From assembly GCF_018283455.1 (NCBI RefSeq), contig NZ_JAAMTH010000001.1:1903501-1967500 (forward strand): DNA of 64,000 nucleotides. Reading direction: 5' to 3'. Position 1 is the stretch's first letter. The number at the start of each line of letters is the position of its first letter. The translations under genes and the position numbers were made by a program. The notes beneath the pieces are model-generated. The model was not told where the DNA came from, did not search any database, and saw only the letters and a list, made by a program, of their open reading frames with translations. The DNA is from Planococcus sp. MSAK28401 (GTDB taxonomy: Bacteria; Bacillota; Bacilli; Bacillales_A; Planococcaceae). Positions 7,924-14,225 of the stretch are shown here, in pieces.

Positions 7924-8309
7924 TCGAATTGTTCGTGGACGCATCGACTGCGGGCGGTGTCAACGTCAGCGCGGTTGGCGTGTTTTTAAGAGGCGAAGGG
8001 CATTCCATTAAATGGAGCGAATACGTCGGCGAAATGGATAATCACCAGGCCGAATTTACAGCGCTGTTAAAAGGGCTGGAGCTCGCTCGTCCGCTCGCGA
8101 CCGGCATGGTGTCCATCAAATCGGACTCAAAACTCGTCGTCGATGCCTTCGAAAAACGCTTCGTGAAAAATCCGGTTTACCGAAAGCTGCTTGATGAATC
8201 CTTGTCGATTGCGGACGGATTCGATTATTGCTTCATCAAATGGATTCCGGATTCCCAGAACAAGGCGGCACATACGCTGGCCAACGACAAACTCAAAGAG
8301 CATAAATAA
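7920..8309 (+). CDS. ypdQ: RNase HI-like protein (YpdQ)
   Basis: A 129-residue RNase H fold. The acidic residues Asp7 (LFVDAST), Glu45 (NHQAEFTALL) and Asp69 (KSDSKLVV) occupy the type I RNase H active-site positions, and WIPDSQNKAAHTLAND provides the C-terminal His/Asp. It lacks the basic protrusion of E. coli RNase HI and resembles the short plant/archaeal-type and YpdQ proteins. Whether it cuts RNA/DNA hybrids is not certain from sequence, although the catalytic set is intact. It is coupled to the queuosine transporter by a 4-bp overlap and followed by a terminator. Confidence 0.85.
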   Translation: MIELFVDASTAGGVNVSAVGVFLRGEGHSIKWSEYVGEMDNHQAEFTALLKGLELARPLATGMVSIKSDSKLVVDAFEKRFVKNPVYRKLLDESLSIADGFDYCFIKWIPDSQNKAAHTLANDKLKEHK

Positions 8310-8311
8310 GG

Positions 8312-8350
8312 AAAGCAGCCGTTCGACTTTGAGTGGCTGCTTTTTGCTTT
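8312..8350 (+). terminator. Terminator after ypdQ
   Basis: Stem AAAGCAGCC (8312-8320) with GGCTGCTTT (8335-8343), a 14-base loop and a T-rich continuation TTTTTGCTTT. Confidence 0.75.
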
Positions 8351-8374
8351 GGGATGCCAGAAGTTGCGCGATTC

Positions 8375-8383
8375 TGATATGAT
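8375..8383 (+). promoter_or_regulatory. Candidate extended -10 promoter for the two small membrane genes
   Basis: TGATATGAT has the TGn extension plus TATGAT. I see no -35 match. It lies about 30 bp before the 8414 gene, downstream of the ypdQ terminator. Confidence 0.4.
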
Positions 8384-8413
8384 GGTGTCATACTGATTTA
8401 CTGGAGGCTATAT

Positions 8414-8626
8414 ATGAGATCGAAACTAGGAACCGCACTCGATATTTTCATCATCCTGATCGGCCCATTCATCATCTACGCCCGCATCGTGGACATCATG
8501 CAAAACGGCGTATCGCTCTATCCGTTATTGTCGGTGATCATTGTCGGGCTCGCACTCGCTTTCGCCGTCTTCAATTTGGTCCAGCTGTTGAAAGAACGGC
8601 AAAACAGCACTCCGCGCAAAAAATAG
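8414..8626 (+). CDS. Small two-helix membrane protein, function unknown
   Basis: A 70-residue protein with two hydrophobic segments (about residues 9-27 and 36-58) and a basic C-terminal tail (KERQNSTPRKK), which suggests both ends face the cytoplasm. GGAGG precedes the ATG by seven bases. I do not recognise the family. The next gene, 18 bp downstream, is also a small membrane protein, so the two may work together. Confidence 0.65.
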   Translation: MRSKLGTALDIFIILIGPFIIYARIVDIMQNGVSLYPLLSVIIVGLALAFAVFNLVQLLKERQNSTPRKK

Positions 8627-8644
8627 CAGAAATGAGGATCTCCC

Positions 8645-8971
8645 TTGAAAACGCTTTTATTGTATCTCGTTCCATTAATCGTTTACGCACTGATGAATAA
8701 TCTGGTCAACGACAGCTTTACCTGGCCGCAATACTTGATACTATTGTTCGCTTTTCTGGCGTTTCAGCTCGGCCGGCTGCGCTATCCGAAAAACGAAGTG
8801 CCGCCAGCTGCAAAAGTGACGCAGGCCGTCTTTTATGTTTTGACGGTCGCAATCATTTTCCGCGATAAGTACCTGGACGCCGGGCTGGTCAATTTGATGA
8901 TCGCCCTTGTGGCAGTATTTGTCATCGTCGAATGGATCATCGCCAAACCGCAACAGAAAGCAAATACGTAA
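8645..8971 (+). CDS. Small polytopic membrane protein, function unknown
   Basis: A 108-residue protein with about four hydrophobic helices (residues roughly 3-14, 24-41, 57-75 and 80-100) and a short polar tail. It begins at TTG 8645 behind a weak GAGGAT site. It is the second gene of a small operon with the 70-residue membrane protein and is followed by a strong terminator. No motif points to a function. Confidence 0.65.
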   Translation: MKTLLLYLVPLIVYALMNNLVNDSFTWPQYLILLFAFLAFQLGRLRYPKNEVPPAAKVTQAVFYVLTVAIIFRDKYLDAGLVNLMIALVAVFVIVEWIIAKPQQKANT

Positions 8972-8976
8972 ACGCA

Positions 8977-9012
8977 AAAACGCGAAGCCGCTATCCCTGG
9001 GCTTCGCGTTTT
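8977..9012. terminator. Bidirectional terminator
   Basis: A 13-bp perfect stem AAAACGCGAAGCC / GGCTTCGCGTTTT (8977-8989, 9000-9012). It lies between the convergent plus-strand membrane gene and the minus-strand 39-codon gene. Confidence 0.85.
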
Positions 9013-9026
9013 CCTATGCATATTCT

Positions 9027-9146
9027 TTAAATGACATACCATAGGATAAACAGCACGACCGCAATGCTGACCCATGTGATGATGCGGACCAAATTGCGTT
9101 TTTTGCGCAATTCTTCTTGTTCTTTGACGTCTTTTAGCAGCGGCAT
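9027..9146 (-). CDS. 39-residue single-helix membrane protein
   Basis: A short gene read on the minus strand: a basic/acidic N-terminal half (KDVKEQEELRKKRN) followed by one hydrophobic helix (about residues 20-38) that runs to the C-terminus. A near-ideal AAGGAGGG lies seven bases before the ATG, and the TAA is followed directly by the bidirectional terminator. These three signals make it a real gene despite its size. The charge pattern predicts an N-in, C-out tail-anchored topology. No family is recognised. Confidence 0.65.
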   Translation of the reverse strand: MPLLKDVKEQEELRKKRNLVRIITWVSIAVVLFILWYVI

Positions 9147-9223
9147 TTCTTACCCTCCTTGCTGTATTTCATTTCCCAATGCTTCCTGCTTCGATTATGA
9201 TGAATAAAAAGGAGGTTTTCAAG

Positions 9224-10237
9224 TTGAAAAAATGGCTTTTCCCCGTGATTCTTGCAGCAGCACTTGCCGGATGCAGCAATGCGCCGGCGAATCCCGATGA
9301 AGCGACCGCCCCTGCAGATGTAATCGCCACAGACCTTGAAGCCCCTTGGTCAATCAATAAGCAAGGAGACGACTTCTATATCTCAGAACGCCCAGGGACA
9401 GTTGCTTATATTGATGCAGAAGGAAAGTTGGAACGCCAGGACGTCAATTTCTCTTCGCCTTTATCCTCTGCTTCTGAAGCTGGATTTCTCGGGTTCGTAC
9501 TGAAACCGGATTTCGCTGACTCACAGGAAGCTTACGGCTATTATGTTTATGAAGATAATGGCAATTCTTATAATAAAATTGCGGAATTTCGTTTAGACGG
9601 GGGAAGCTGGTCGGAAACGGCCGTTCTCTTGTCAGGTATCCCGACAGGCAATGTCCATCACGGCGGCAGGTTAGAATACAGCGAAGACGGCACCCTATAT
9701 GCCACAATCGGAGACGCATCTGAACCAGATCTTGCGCAGGACCCCGCTTCAGTCAATGGAAAGATTCTCCGCCTCAACGAATTCGATGAATTTGAAATCT
9801 ATTCGCTTGGCCATCGCAATCCACAAGGCTTGGCATGGGACGAGGAGACGATGTATGCCTCGGAGCATGGCCAATCCGCAAACGACGAAATTAATATCAT
9901 CGAACAGGATGCCAATTATGGCTGGCCCAATATCGAAGGGGATGAAACGGCCGATGGTTTAAAAGCGCCGCTTGTCACGAGCGGTTCAGATGATACATGG
10001 GCGCCAAGCGGGATCGATTTCCACGACGGTGCGCTGTATATCGCAGCACTTCGCGGGACAGCGATTAAAGTGATGGATCCAGAATCGGCAGAAATCACCG
10101 ATTCCATTGAAGGATACGGGCGTATCCGCGACGTCTATTCGGACGGGGACGATTTGTATTTCATCACGAATAATACCGATGGCCGGGGAACCCCGACAGA
10201 AGGCGACGACAAATTGTATATTTTAAATGAGCAATGA
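9224..10237 (+). CDS. PQQ-type sugar dehydrogenase (glucose/sorbosone dehydrogenase family) lipoprotein
   Basis: A 337-residue exported lipoprotein: a KKWLFPVILAAA signal ends in the lipobox LAGC with Cys17 as the lipidated residue. The mature part is a beta-propeller of the GSDH family, with HHGGRLEYSEDGTLYATIGD (a family active-site block including the catalytic His), a GHRNPQG motif, and SEHGQSANDEIN followed by NYGWP. Related enzymes oxidise aldose sugars with PQQ and calcium outside the cell. I use the TTG at 9224, eight bases after AAGGAGG, instead of an upstream in-frame ATG at 9179 with no ribosome site. No PQQ synthesis genes are in the window, so the cofactor may be scavenged. Flanked by terminators on both sides. 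Confidence 0.85.
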   Translation: MKKWLFPVILAAALAGCSNAPANPDEATAPADVIATDLEAPWSINKQGDDFYISERPGTVAYIDAEGKLERQDVNFSSPLSSASEAGFLGFVLKPDFADSQEAYGYYVYEDNGNSYNKIAEFRLDGGSWSETAVLLSGIPTGNVHHGGRLEYSEDGTLYATIGDASEPDLAQDPASVNGKILRLNEFDEFEIYSLGHRNPQGLAWDEETMYASEHGQSANDEINIIEQDANYGWPNIEGDETADGLKAPLVTSGSDDTWAPSGIDFHDGALYIAALRGTAIKVMDPESAEITDSIEGYGRIRDVYSDGDDLYFITNNTDGRGTPTEGDDKLYILNEQ

Positions 10238-10267
10238 AAAAAGCGGAGACCAGTGTCTCCGCTTTTT
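10237..10267. terminator. Bidirectional terminator
   Basis: A 14-bp perfect stem AAAAAAGCGGAGAC / GTCTCCGCTTTTTT with a 3-base loop, between the convergent dehydrogenase and acetyltransferase genes. It begins at the last base of the dehydrogenase stop codon. Confidence 0.93.
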
Positions 10268-10277
10268 TATTTCATTT

Positions 10278-10775
10278 CTATAGTTTCAGCACCATCAACA
10301 ATTCATCGATGTAACGGCTGTCCGCCTTTTGGGCATTCGGTGTCGTGCCGATGCGCCGAAAGCCGGATCGTTCGTAAAAACGAATCGCATGCGGGTTTGC
10401 TGAATTGACGGCCAGTTCAAGCTGTTCGAGCCCATCCCATTCATTTGCAAAGGACAGCAACTGATCAAAAAGCGTTGACGCAACCCCTGTCCCTCTTGTT
10501 TCTTCCGCTGCATAGACGGCGAGTACTTCGGCTCTGTGGCTGGTCTTCTTCCCCGACAATCTGAGCAGTGTCATCATGGCGAGCAAACGGTCTTCGTCGT
10601 ACGCACCGAAGGTCACGGCTGAAGGATTGGCGAGATTGTTAGCGGTCGCACTCACCGGTCTTTGGCTTGCTTCATTGAAATCAGTCGAAAACGCATCGGC
10701 ATCTGTCTGCAATGCCGTTAAGCGAAGTTCCCGATACTGTTCAGCATCTTCATGTGTTAATCGTCGATAGTCCAT
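10278..10775 (-). CDS. GNAT family N-acetyltransferase
   Basis: A 165-residue GNAT domain. The acetyl-CoA pyrophosphate loop is ETRGTGVAS (R-x-x-G-x-A type) after the strand AEVLAVYAA, and NPHAIRFYERSGFRRIG is the usual C-terminal motif B. The acceptor substrate cannot be told. I start at ATG 10775 (MDYRRLTHED), preceded by AAGGGTGA. A longer in-frame start at 10847 would overlap the upstream LD-carboxypeptidase by 56 bp. It lies 16 bp downstream of that gene, so the two probably share a transcript. Confidence 0.85.
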   Translation of the reverse strand: MDYRRLTHEDAEQYRELRLTALQTDADAFSTDFNEASQRPVSATANNLANPSAVTFGAYDEDRLLAMMTLLRLSGKKTSHRAEVLAVYAAEETRGTGVASTLFDQLLSFANEWDGLEQLELAVNSANPHAIRFYERSGFRRIGTTPNAQKADSRYIDELLMVLKL

Positions 10776-10791
10776 GACACTCACCCTTTCT

Positions 10792-11802
10792 TTAGCGGAA
10801 TTCCTGGACGACACGCCCTTTTCCATCGTCAACGTGGAAAGTCGCATGCGCCCCGTTGACCAAAATCACTTGCGGCGGTTGATGGCCGATATCGGCATCA
10901 TAAACGATGGGGATTTTTAATTGCTCCGCCAGTTCCTGGTACACCATCTCCGCAGTATAGCTTTGTACGGCATCGTTCGCTTCGCTTCTGCCGAAGACGA
11001 TTCCGGAACAATTATCGAACCAGCCTGCATATTTCATCTGCAGCAAACTGCGCTTCAAATCCGGTGTGTTCATTTCGCAGTTTTCCAAGAACCAGACAAT
11101 CGGTTCACCTGGAATGGATTTTTTCCGGAAAGCAGCGACGTCCCCATATGGCGTACCGATAAGGTGGCGGATCACATCGATGCATCCCCCGAGAAGACGG
11201 CCTTCCAACCGTTCCCCTTGTCCCGATACGGTTTTCCAAACGGTCGGCTCGGTCAAGTGGAAAACGCCAGGAGCCGGCTTGTCATGGCTCCAATTTTTTT
11301 GGTACCGCTCAGAAGAGACTTGTTTAATGACCGTGCCTTTCGTCGAAGACAGCATATCCACCCAGCGCGCAGTAGTCGGATCGGTTTCGCTGCCGCGCAA
11401 GTCGACGATATTGGTGCCATGTGCTGTCGCGATCCCGGTATTTAACGTAATCGCCAAGGCCAGCAAGCTCACGTCCGAATACCCAAGAAGCCATTTCGGG
11501 GTGAACTTCTGGAAATCCACATGCTCCAATACTTCCAATAACAACTCACCACCCCATGGCGGGATGATCGCGTCGACTTTGGAATCACGCCAAATGTTGA
11601 TCAGTTCTTTCGCGCGGATGGCTGCAGGGGACGACTTGGCTTCTTTTTGGGTCCAGGCATTCGCCGTGGTCTTAACAGCAAAGCCTTGCTGCTCCAATTG
11701 GGCAATCGCCCCTTCAAGCAAATGATGGAGTTCTTCAGAAACCCCTGATGAAGGTGCCGTAACGCCGATGGTTTTTAGCGCTCGATCGGGATAGCGGATC
11801 AT
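10792..11802 (-). CDS. S66 family peptidase (LD-carboxypeptidase / MccF-like)
   Basis: A 336-residue cytoplasmic S66 peptidase. The nucleophile Ser109 is in the conserved LLGYSDVS turn, after the PPWGGE strand; the Glu and His of the triad fit ENCEMN and ADIGHQPPQ. Within S66, LdcA-type enzymes trim the L,D bond of recycled tetrapeptides in muropeptide turnover, while MccF-type enzymes cleave aminoacyl-nucleotide toxins. The length and the DLRGSETD insertion look closer to the MccF/YocD branch, but this is not decisive. It lies between a small membrane protein gene (12 bp away) and an acetyltransferase gene. Confidence 0.85.
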   Translation of the reverse strand: MIRYPDRALKTIGVTAPSSGVSEELHHLLEGAIAQLEQQGFAVKTTANAWTQKEAKSSPAAIRAKELINIWRDSKVDAIIPPWGGELLLEVLEHVDFQKFTPKWLLGYSDVSLLALAITLNTGIATAHGTNIVDLRGSETDPTTARWVDMLSSTKGTVIKQVSSERYQKNWSHDKPAPGVFHLTEPTVWKTVSGQGERLEGRLLGGCIDVIRHLIGTPYGDVAAFRKKSIPGEPIVWFLENCEMNTPDLKRSLLQMKYAGWFDNCSGIVFGRSEANDAVQSYTAEMVYQELAEQLKIPIVYDADIGHQPPQVILVNGAHATFHVDDGKGRVVQEFR

Positions 11803-11814
11803 CGTCTCTCCTCC

Positions 11815-12024
11815 TTACCAATTAATATAATTGAACAACACATAAACGATGCCCAGCAGTAAAGCAGCTCCAAAACCGGTTAATACCACATGGACCAATC
11901 CGTCAACTAACAGATTTGGCTGCTTGTCGAGACGCTTGCCTTTAAACTGCGAAAAATCCGGTGGCGTTTCTTTCAGATTACGTTGCTGGATAGACAGGTC
12001 AGTATCCTCGAATTGCTTGCTCAT
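11815..12024 (-). CDS. Small single-pass membrane protein, function unknown
   Basis: A 69-residue protein: a polar, basic N-terminal 40 residues (DLSIQQRNLKETPPDFSQFK) and one long hydrophobic segment (about residues 40-66). The ATG follows GGGGTGTATAT. It is the first gene in a minus-strand unit with the S66 peptidase and acetyltransferase. The region upstream (12025-12136) is very AT-rich and may carry its promoter, but no clean box pair stands out. Family not recognised. Confidence 0.6.
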   Translation of the reverse strand: MSKQFEDTDLSIQQRNLKETPPDFSQFKGKRLDKQPNLLVDGLVHVVLTGFGAALLLGIVYVLFNYINW

Positions 12025-12136
12025 ATATATACACCCCTATAATTTAACATTTTAAAATTATTTAACTTTTTACAAGTATACTAAAAACTCCGCCAAGAAA
12101 ACATGCTAGTTTTTTGCATCATATCCTATATTTTGG

Positions 12137-12161
12137 CTATAGCCCGATTTTTCGGGTATAG
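12137..12161. repeat. Inverted repeat upstream of yhfK, possible operator
   Basis: CTATA-g-CCCGA (12137-12147) and TCGGG-TATAG (12152-12161) form 10 bp of perfect complement with one bulged G and a TTTT loop. It lies 35 bp ahead of the yhfK start, where an operator or leader hairpin would act. No terminator tract follows. Confidence 0.4.
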
Positions 12162-12196
12162 GGTGTAGGTAGCCATATTTTAAGGAGGAAATTGAA

Positions 12197-12841
12197 ATGA
12201 AAACACTCGTAATCGGAGCAAACGGCAAGATCGGACAGCACTTGGTGCGCCAGCTTGCGAAACATCCAGAGCATACTGTGAAAGCGATGATCCGGAAAGC
12301 CGAGCAGCGCCCGTTTTTTGAAGAGCTAAAAGCGGAAACCGTTGTGGCAAGCCTCGAAGGAAGCGTGGAAGAACTGCAAAAAGCGATGGCTGACTGCGAT
12401 GCAGTGGTCTTCACTGCTGGCAGCGGTGCTTCGACCGGTGCAGACAAAACGATGACTGTCGATTTGGACGGTGCGGCAAAAGCAGTTGAAGCCGCAGAAT
12501 TAGCCGGCATCAATCGCTTCATCATGGTCAGCGCCATCCATGCCGATGACCGCTCCCATTGGACCAAGGAAATGACGCCGTACTATATCGCCAAACACCA
12601 CGCCGATCGCATCTTGCAATCGAGCAGCTTGGCGTATACAATCGTCCGGCCCGGCTTATTGACAGACGATCCGGGAACAGGGCAAATTGCCGCAGGCGGG
12701 AAACTCGATGTCGGCAGCATTCCGCGAGAAGACGTCGCAGCTGTCATCGTCGCGTGTCTCGAATCCACAGATCTCACAGACAAAGTATTCCAACTAACTT
12801 CAGGGGACAGCCAAATCGAAGACGCCTTGAAAAATATTTGA
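12197..12841 (+). CDS. yhfK: NAD(P)-binding atypical SDR (YhfK-like)
   Basis: A 214-residue one-domain Rossmann protein of the atypical SDR/NmrA-like group. It has the GANGKIG dinucleotide-binding loop (residues 7-13), a DCDAVVFTAGSG strand, and YYIAKHHAD with the Tyr-x3-Lys pair. The length equals that of B. subtilis YhfK. Members act as NAD(P)-dependent sugar-nucleotide or quinone reductases, or as redox sensors without catalysis; no substrate is implied here. AAGGAGGAAA precedes the ATG. Single-gene unit with an inverted repeat upstream and a strong terminator downstream. Confidence 0.85.
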   Translation: MKTLVIGANGKIGQHLVRQLAKHPEHTVKAMIRKAEQRPFFEELKAETVVASLEGSVEELQKAMADCDAVVFTAGSGASTGADKTMTVDLDGAAKAVEAAELAGINRFIMVSAIHADDRSHWTKEMTPYYIAKHHADRILQSSSLAYTIVRPGLLTDDPGTGQIAAGGKLDVGSIPREDVAAVIVACLESTDLTDKVFQLTSGDSQIEDALKNI

Positions 12842-12848
12842 TAAAACG

Positions 12849-12886
12849 AAAAAGCAGGTGAAGAATTTCTCTTCACCTGCTTTTTT
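12849..12886. terminator. Bidirectional terminator
   Basis: A 16-bp stem AAAAAGCAGGTGAAGA / TCTTCACCTGCTTTTT with a 5-base loop, placed between convergent yhfK and the 85-codon membrane gene. Confidence 0.93.
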
Positions 12887-13143
12887 CATGCTTTTGTATA
12901 ATCATGGCCTTTCCAATTGCGGTAGCCGATCACCATTTGGAAAACGAATGCGATCGAACAGACCAAAATGGCGAGATAGCCGAGCATCGTAATCGGCTGC
13001 ATCAAAATCGACTGCACGACCAGCAGCAGCATCAAAGCAGCGATGCCAAAATTGACGATATAGGGCTTATCGTAGAATTTCTTCGAGGCGATCCCGACAA
13101 AAACCGCCACCCCGATAATTGCGATAAATAACAACATGTCCAT
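12886..13143 (-). CDS. Small three-helix membrane protein, function unknown
   Basis: An 85-residue protein with three hydrophobic segments (about residues 3-18, 29-46 and 52-70) and a short basic C-terminus (YRNWKGHDYTKA). It resembles the YtpI-type small membrane proteins of Bacillales in length and layout, but I cannot confirm membership. AAAGGATGG precedes the ATG. It is a single gene whose stop codon overlaps the T-tract of the shared terminator. Confidence 0.65.
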   Translation of the reverse strand: MDMLLFIAIIGVAVFVGIASKKFYDKPYIVNFGIAALMLLLVVQSILMQPITMLGYLAILVCSIAFVFQMVIGYRNWKGHDYTKA

Positions 13144-13208
13144 TGAATTCCATCCTTTTTTGAAAGATTAACTCATTTCCTAAAATCAACTATAGCATAA
13201 TTCCAATC

Positions 13209-13229
13209 CTGAAAGCGTCTTGCTTTCAG
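13209..13229. repeat. Short perfect inverted repeat
   Basis: CTGAAAGC and GCTTTCAG, 8 bp each, with loop GTCTT. It lies between two minus-strand genes, about 65 bp upstream of the 85-codon membrane gene, with no T-tract. It may be an operator. Confidence 0.3.
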
Positions 13230-13245
13230 CTGAATCGACACATAG

Positions 13246-13282
13246 AAAACCCCCAATCCACAAATAGCTGATCGGGGGGTTT
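13246..13282 (-). terminator. Terminator of the SDR/amidohydrolase operon
   Basis: A G/C-rich stem AAACCCCC / GGGGGTTT followed by TTTTC on the minus strand, just past the stop of the 73-codon gene. The loop is long, about 20 bases. Confidence 0.7.
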
Positions 13283-13285
13283 GGC

Positions 13286-13507
13286 TTAATGTGCTTTCAA
13301 TTCCGCAACAAGCTTGCGGTAAGTATCAAAATCGAATTCGACGCTTCCTTTTTTATAAAACCATAGCACAGCATCTTTGTCGCCGCGTGCGAGCATGTGC
13401 GTAATGACGGCTTTCGGGCTCGACACATCGACACCCGCTTGGTCCGCTTCACGCAATTTCGCCAGCTTTTCCTGTTTCGTAGCCAATTGGGCTTCCCCCT
13501 TCTTCAT
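13286..13507 (-). CDS. Small conserved-looking protein, function unknown
   Basis: A 73-residue mostly helical, charged protein with no membrane segment. The N-terminal 20 residues are a Lys/Glu-rich helix and the C-terminal part (AVLWFYKKGSVEFDFDTYRKLVAELK) looks like a compact amphipathic domain. Its ATG overlaps the stop codon of the upstream SDR by 4 bp (ATGA), which argues for a real, coupled gene. Family not recognised. Confidence 0.65.
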   Translation of the reverse strand: MKKGEAQLATKQEKLAKLREADQAGVDVSSPKAVITHMLARGDKDAVLWFYKKGSVEFDFDTYRKLVAELKAH

Positions 13508-14223
13508 TGCGGCAGCTCCCTTAAATCAAGCAGTACCGGCAGCGAATGAAAGTCCGGGCGTTTCATCAATTGAATCAAGCCAGACGCTGTGTCTTCCGGG
13601 CTGCTGAGTTTGCCGCTGCGCTTATAGTCACGGAAATGCTCAATCTGAGGAAAATCCTCTTCCCCGCTTTCCCGGATTTTTTCTTGCATACCGGTATCGA
13701 TAATCCCGGGTGCGACCGAAACTGCTTTAAGGTTTTCATATTCAGCATCCAGACAGGTCGTGTAATGGTCGAGACCCGCCTTGCCTGCGCAATAGGCGCT
13801 CCAGCCTTTGACCTGTTTTCTGCCGGCACCTGATGAGATATTGACGATGCGGCGCGTCTTTAAGGACTCTGTCCCGCGCAAGAATGCGGAAGACAAAGCC
13901 ATCGGCGCCGTCAAGTTCAAGGTGATGCTCTTCGCGATGTCCTGTCCGTCGTTCGCGCCAGCAAAGCCGATCGGTTCGACCGTTCCGGCGTTATTGACCA
14001 AAGTAACCGCTTCGGCTTCAGCTGAAATTTCTTTTGCCGCTCGTGACATGACTTGGGAAATCCCGGCGATATCGGTCAAATCATGGGTAATGAACAGTGC
14101 ACCCGTCCAGTCTTCAGGCTCCGTGCGCGCGATGCCGATTACTTGATGGCCGGACGCTGCCAATTGTTTGCTGAGTGCAAGGCCGATGCCTTTCGAAGCA
14201 CCGGTAATGATAAATGTTTCCAT
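13504..14223 (-). CDS. yueD: SDR oxidoreductase, benzil reductase ((S)-benzoin forming)-like
   Basis: A 239-residue classical short-chain dehydrogenase: TGASKGIG cofactor loop near residue 8, NNAG, catalytic Ser in NISSGAG, and YCAGK with the Tyr-x3-Lys pair. The pattern VAPGIIDTGMQ and overall length match YueD of B. subtilis, an NADPH-dependent reductase of aromatic diketones; the physiological substrate is unknown. I use ATG 14223, six bases after GGAGGT, rather than the GTG at 14229 that abuts that site. The gene begins 2 bp after the amidohydrolase stop and overlaps the next gene by 4 bp, so the three form one operon. Confidence 0.82.
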   Translation of the reverse strand: METFIITGASKGIGLALSKQLAASGHQVIGIARTEPEDWTGALFITHDLTDIAGISQVMSRAAKEISAEAEAVTLVNNAGTVEPIGFAGANDGQDIAKSITLNLTAPMALSSAFLRGTESLKTRRIVNISSGAGRKQVKGWSAYCAGKAGLDHYTTCLDAEYENLKAVSVAPGIIDTGMQEKIRESGEEDFPQIEHFRDYKRSGKLSSPEDTASGLIQLMKRPDFHSLPVLLDLRELPQ

Positions 14224-14225
14224 CT

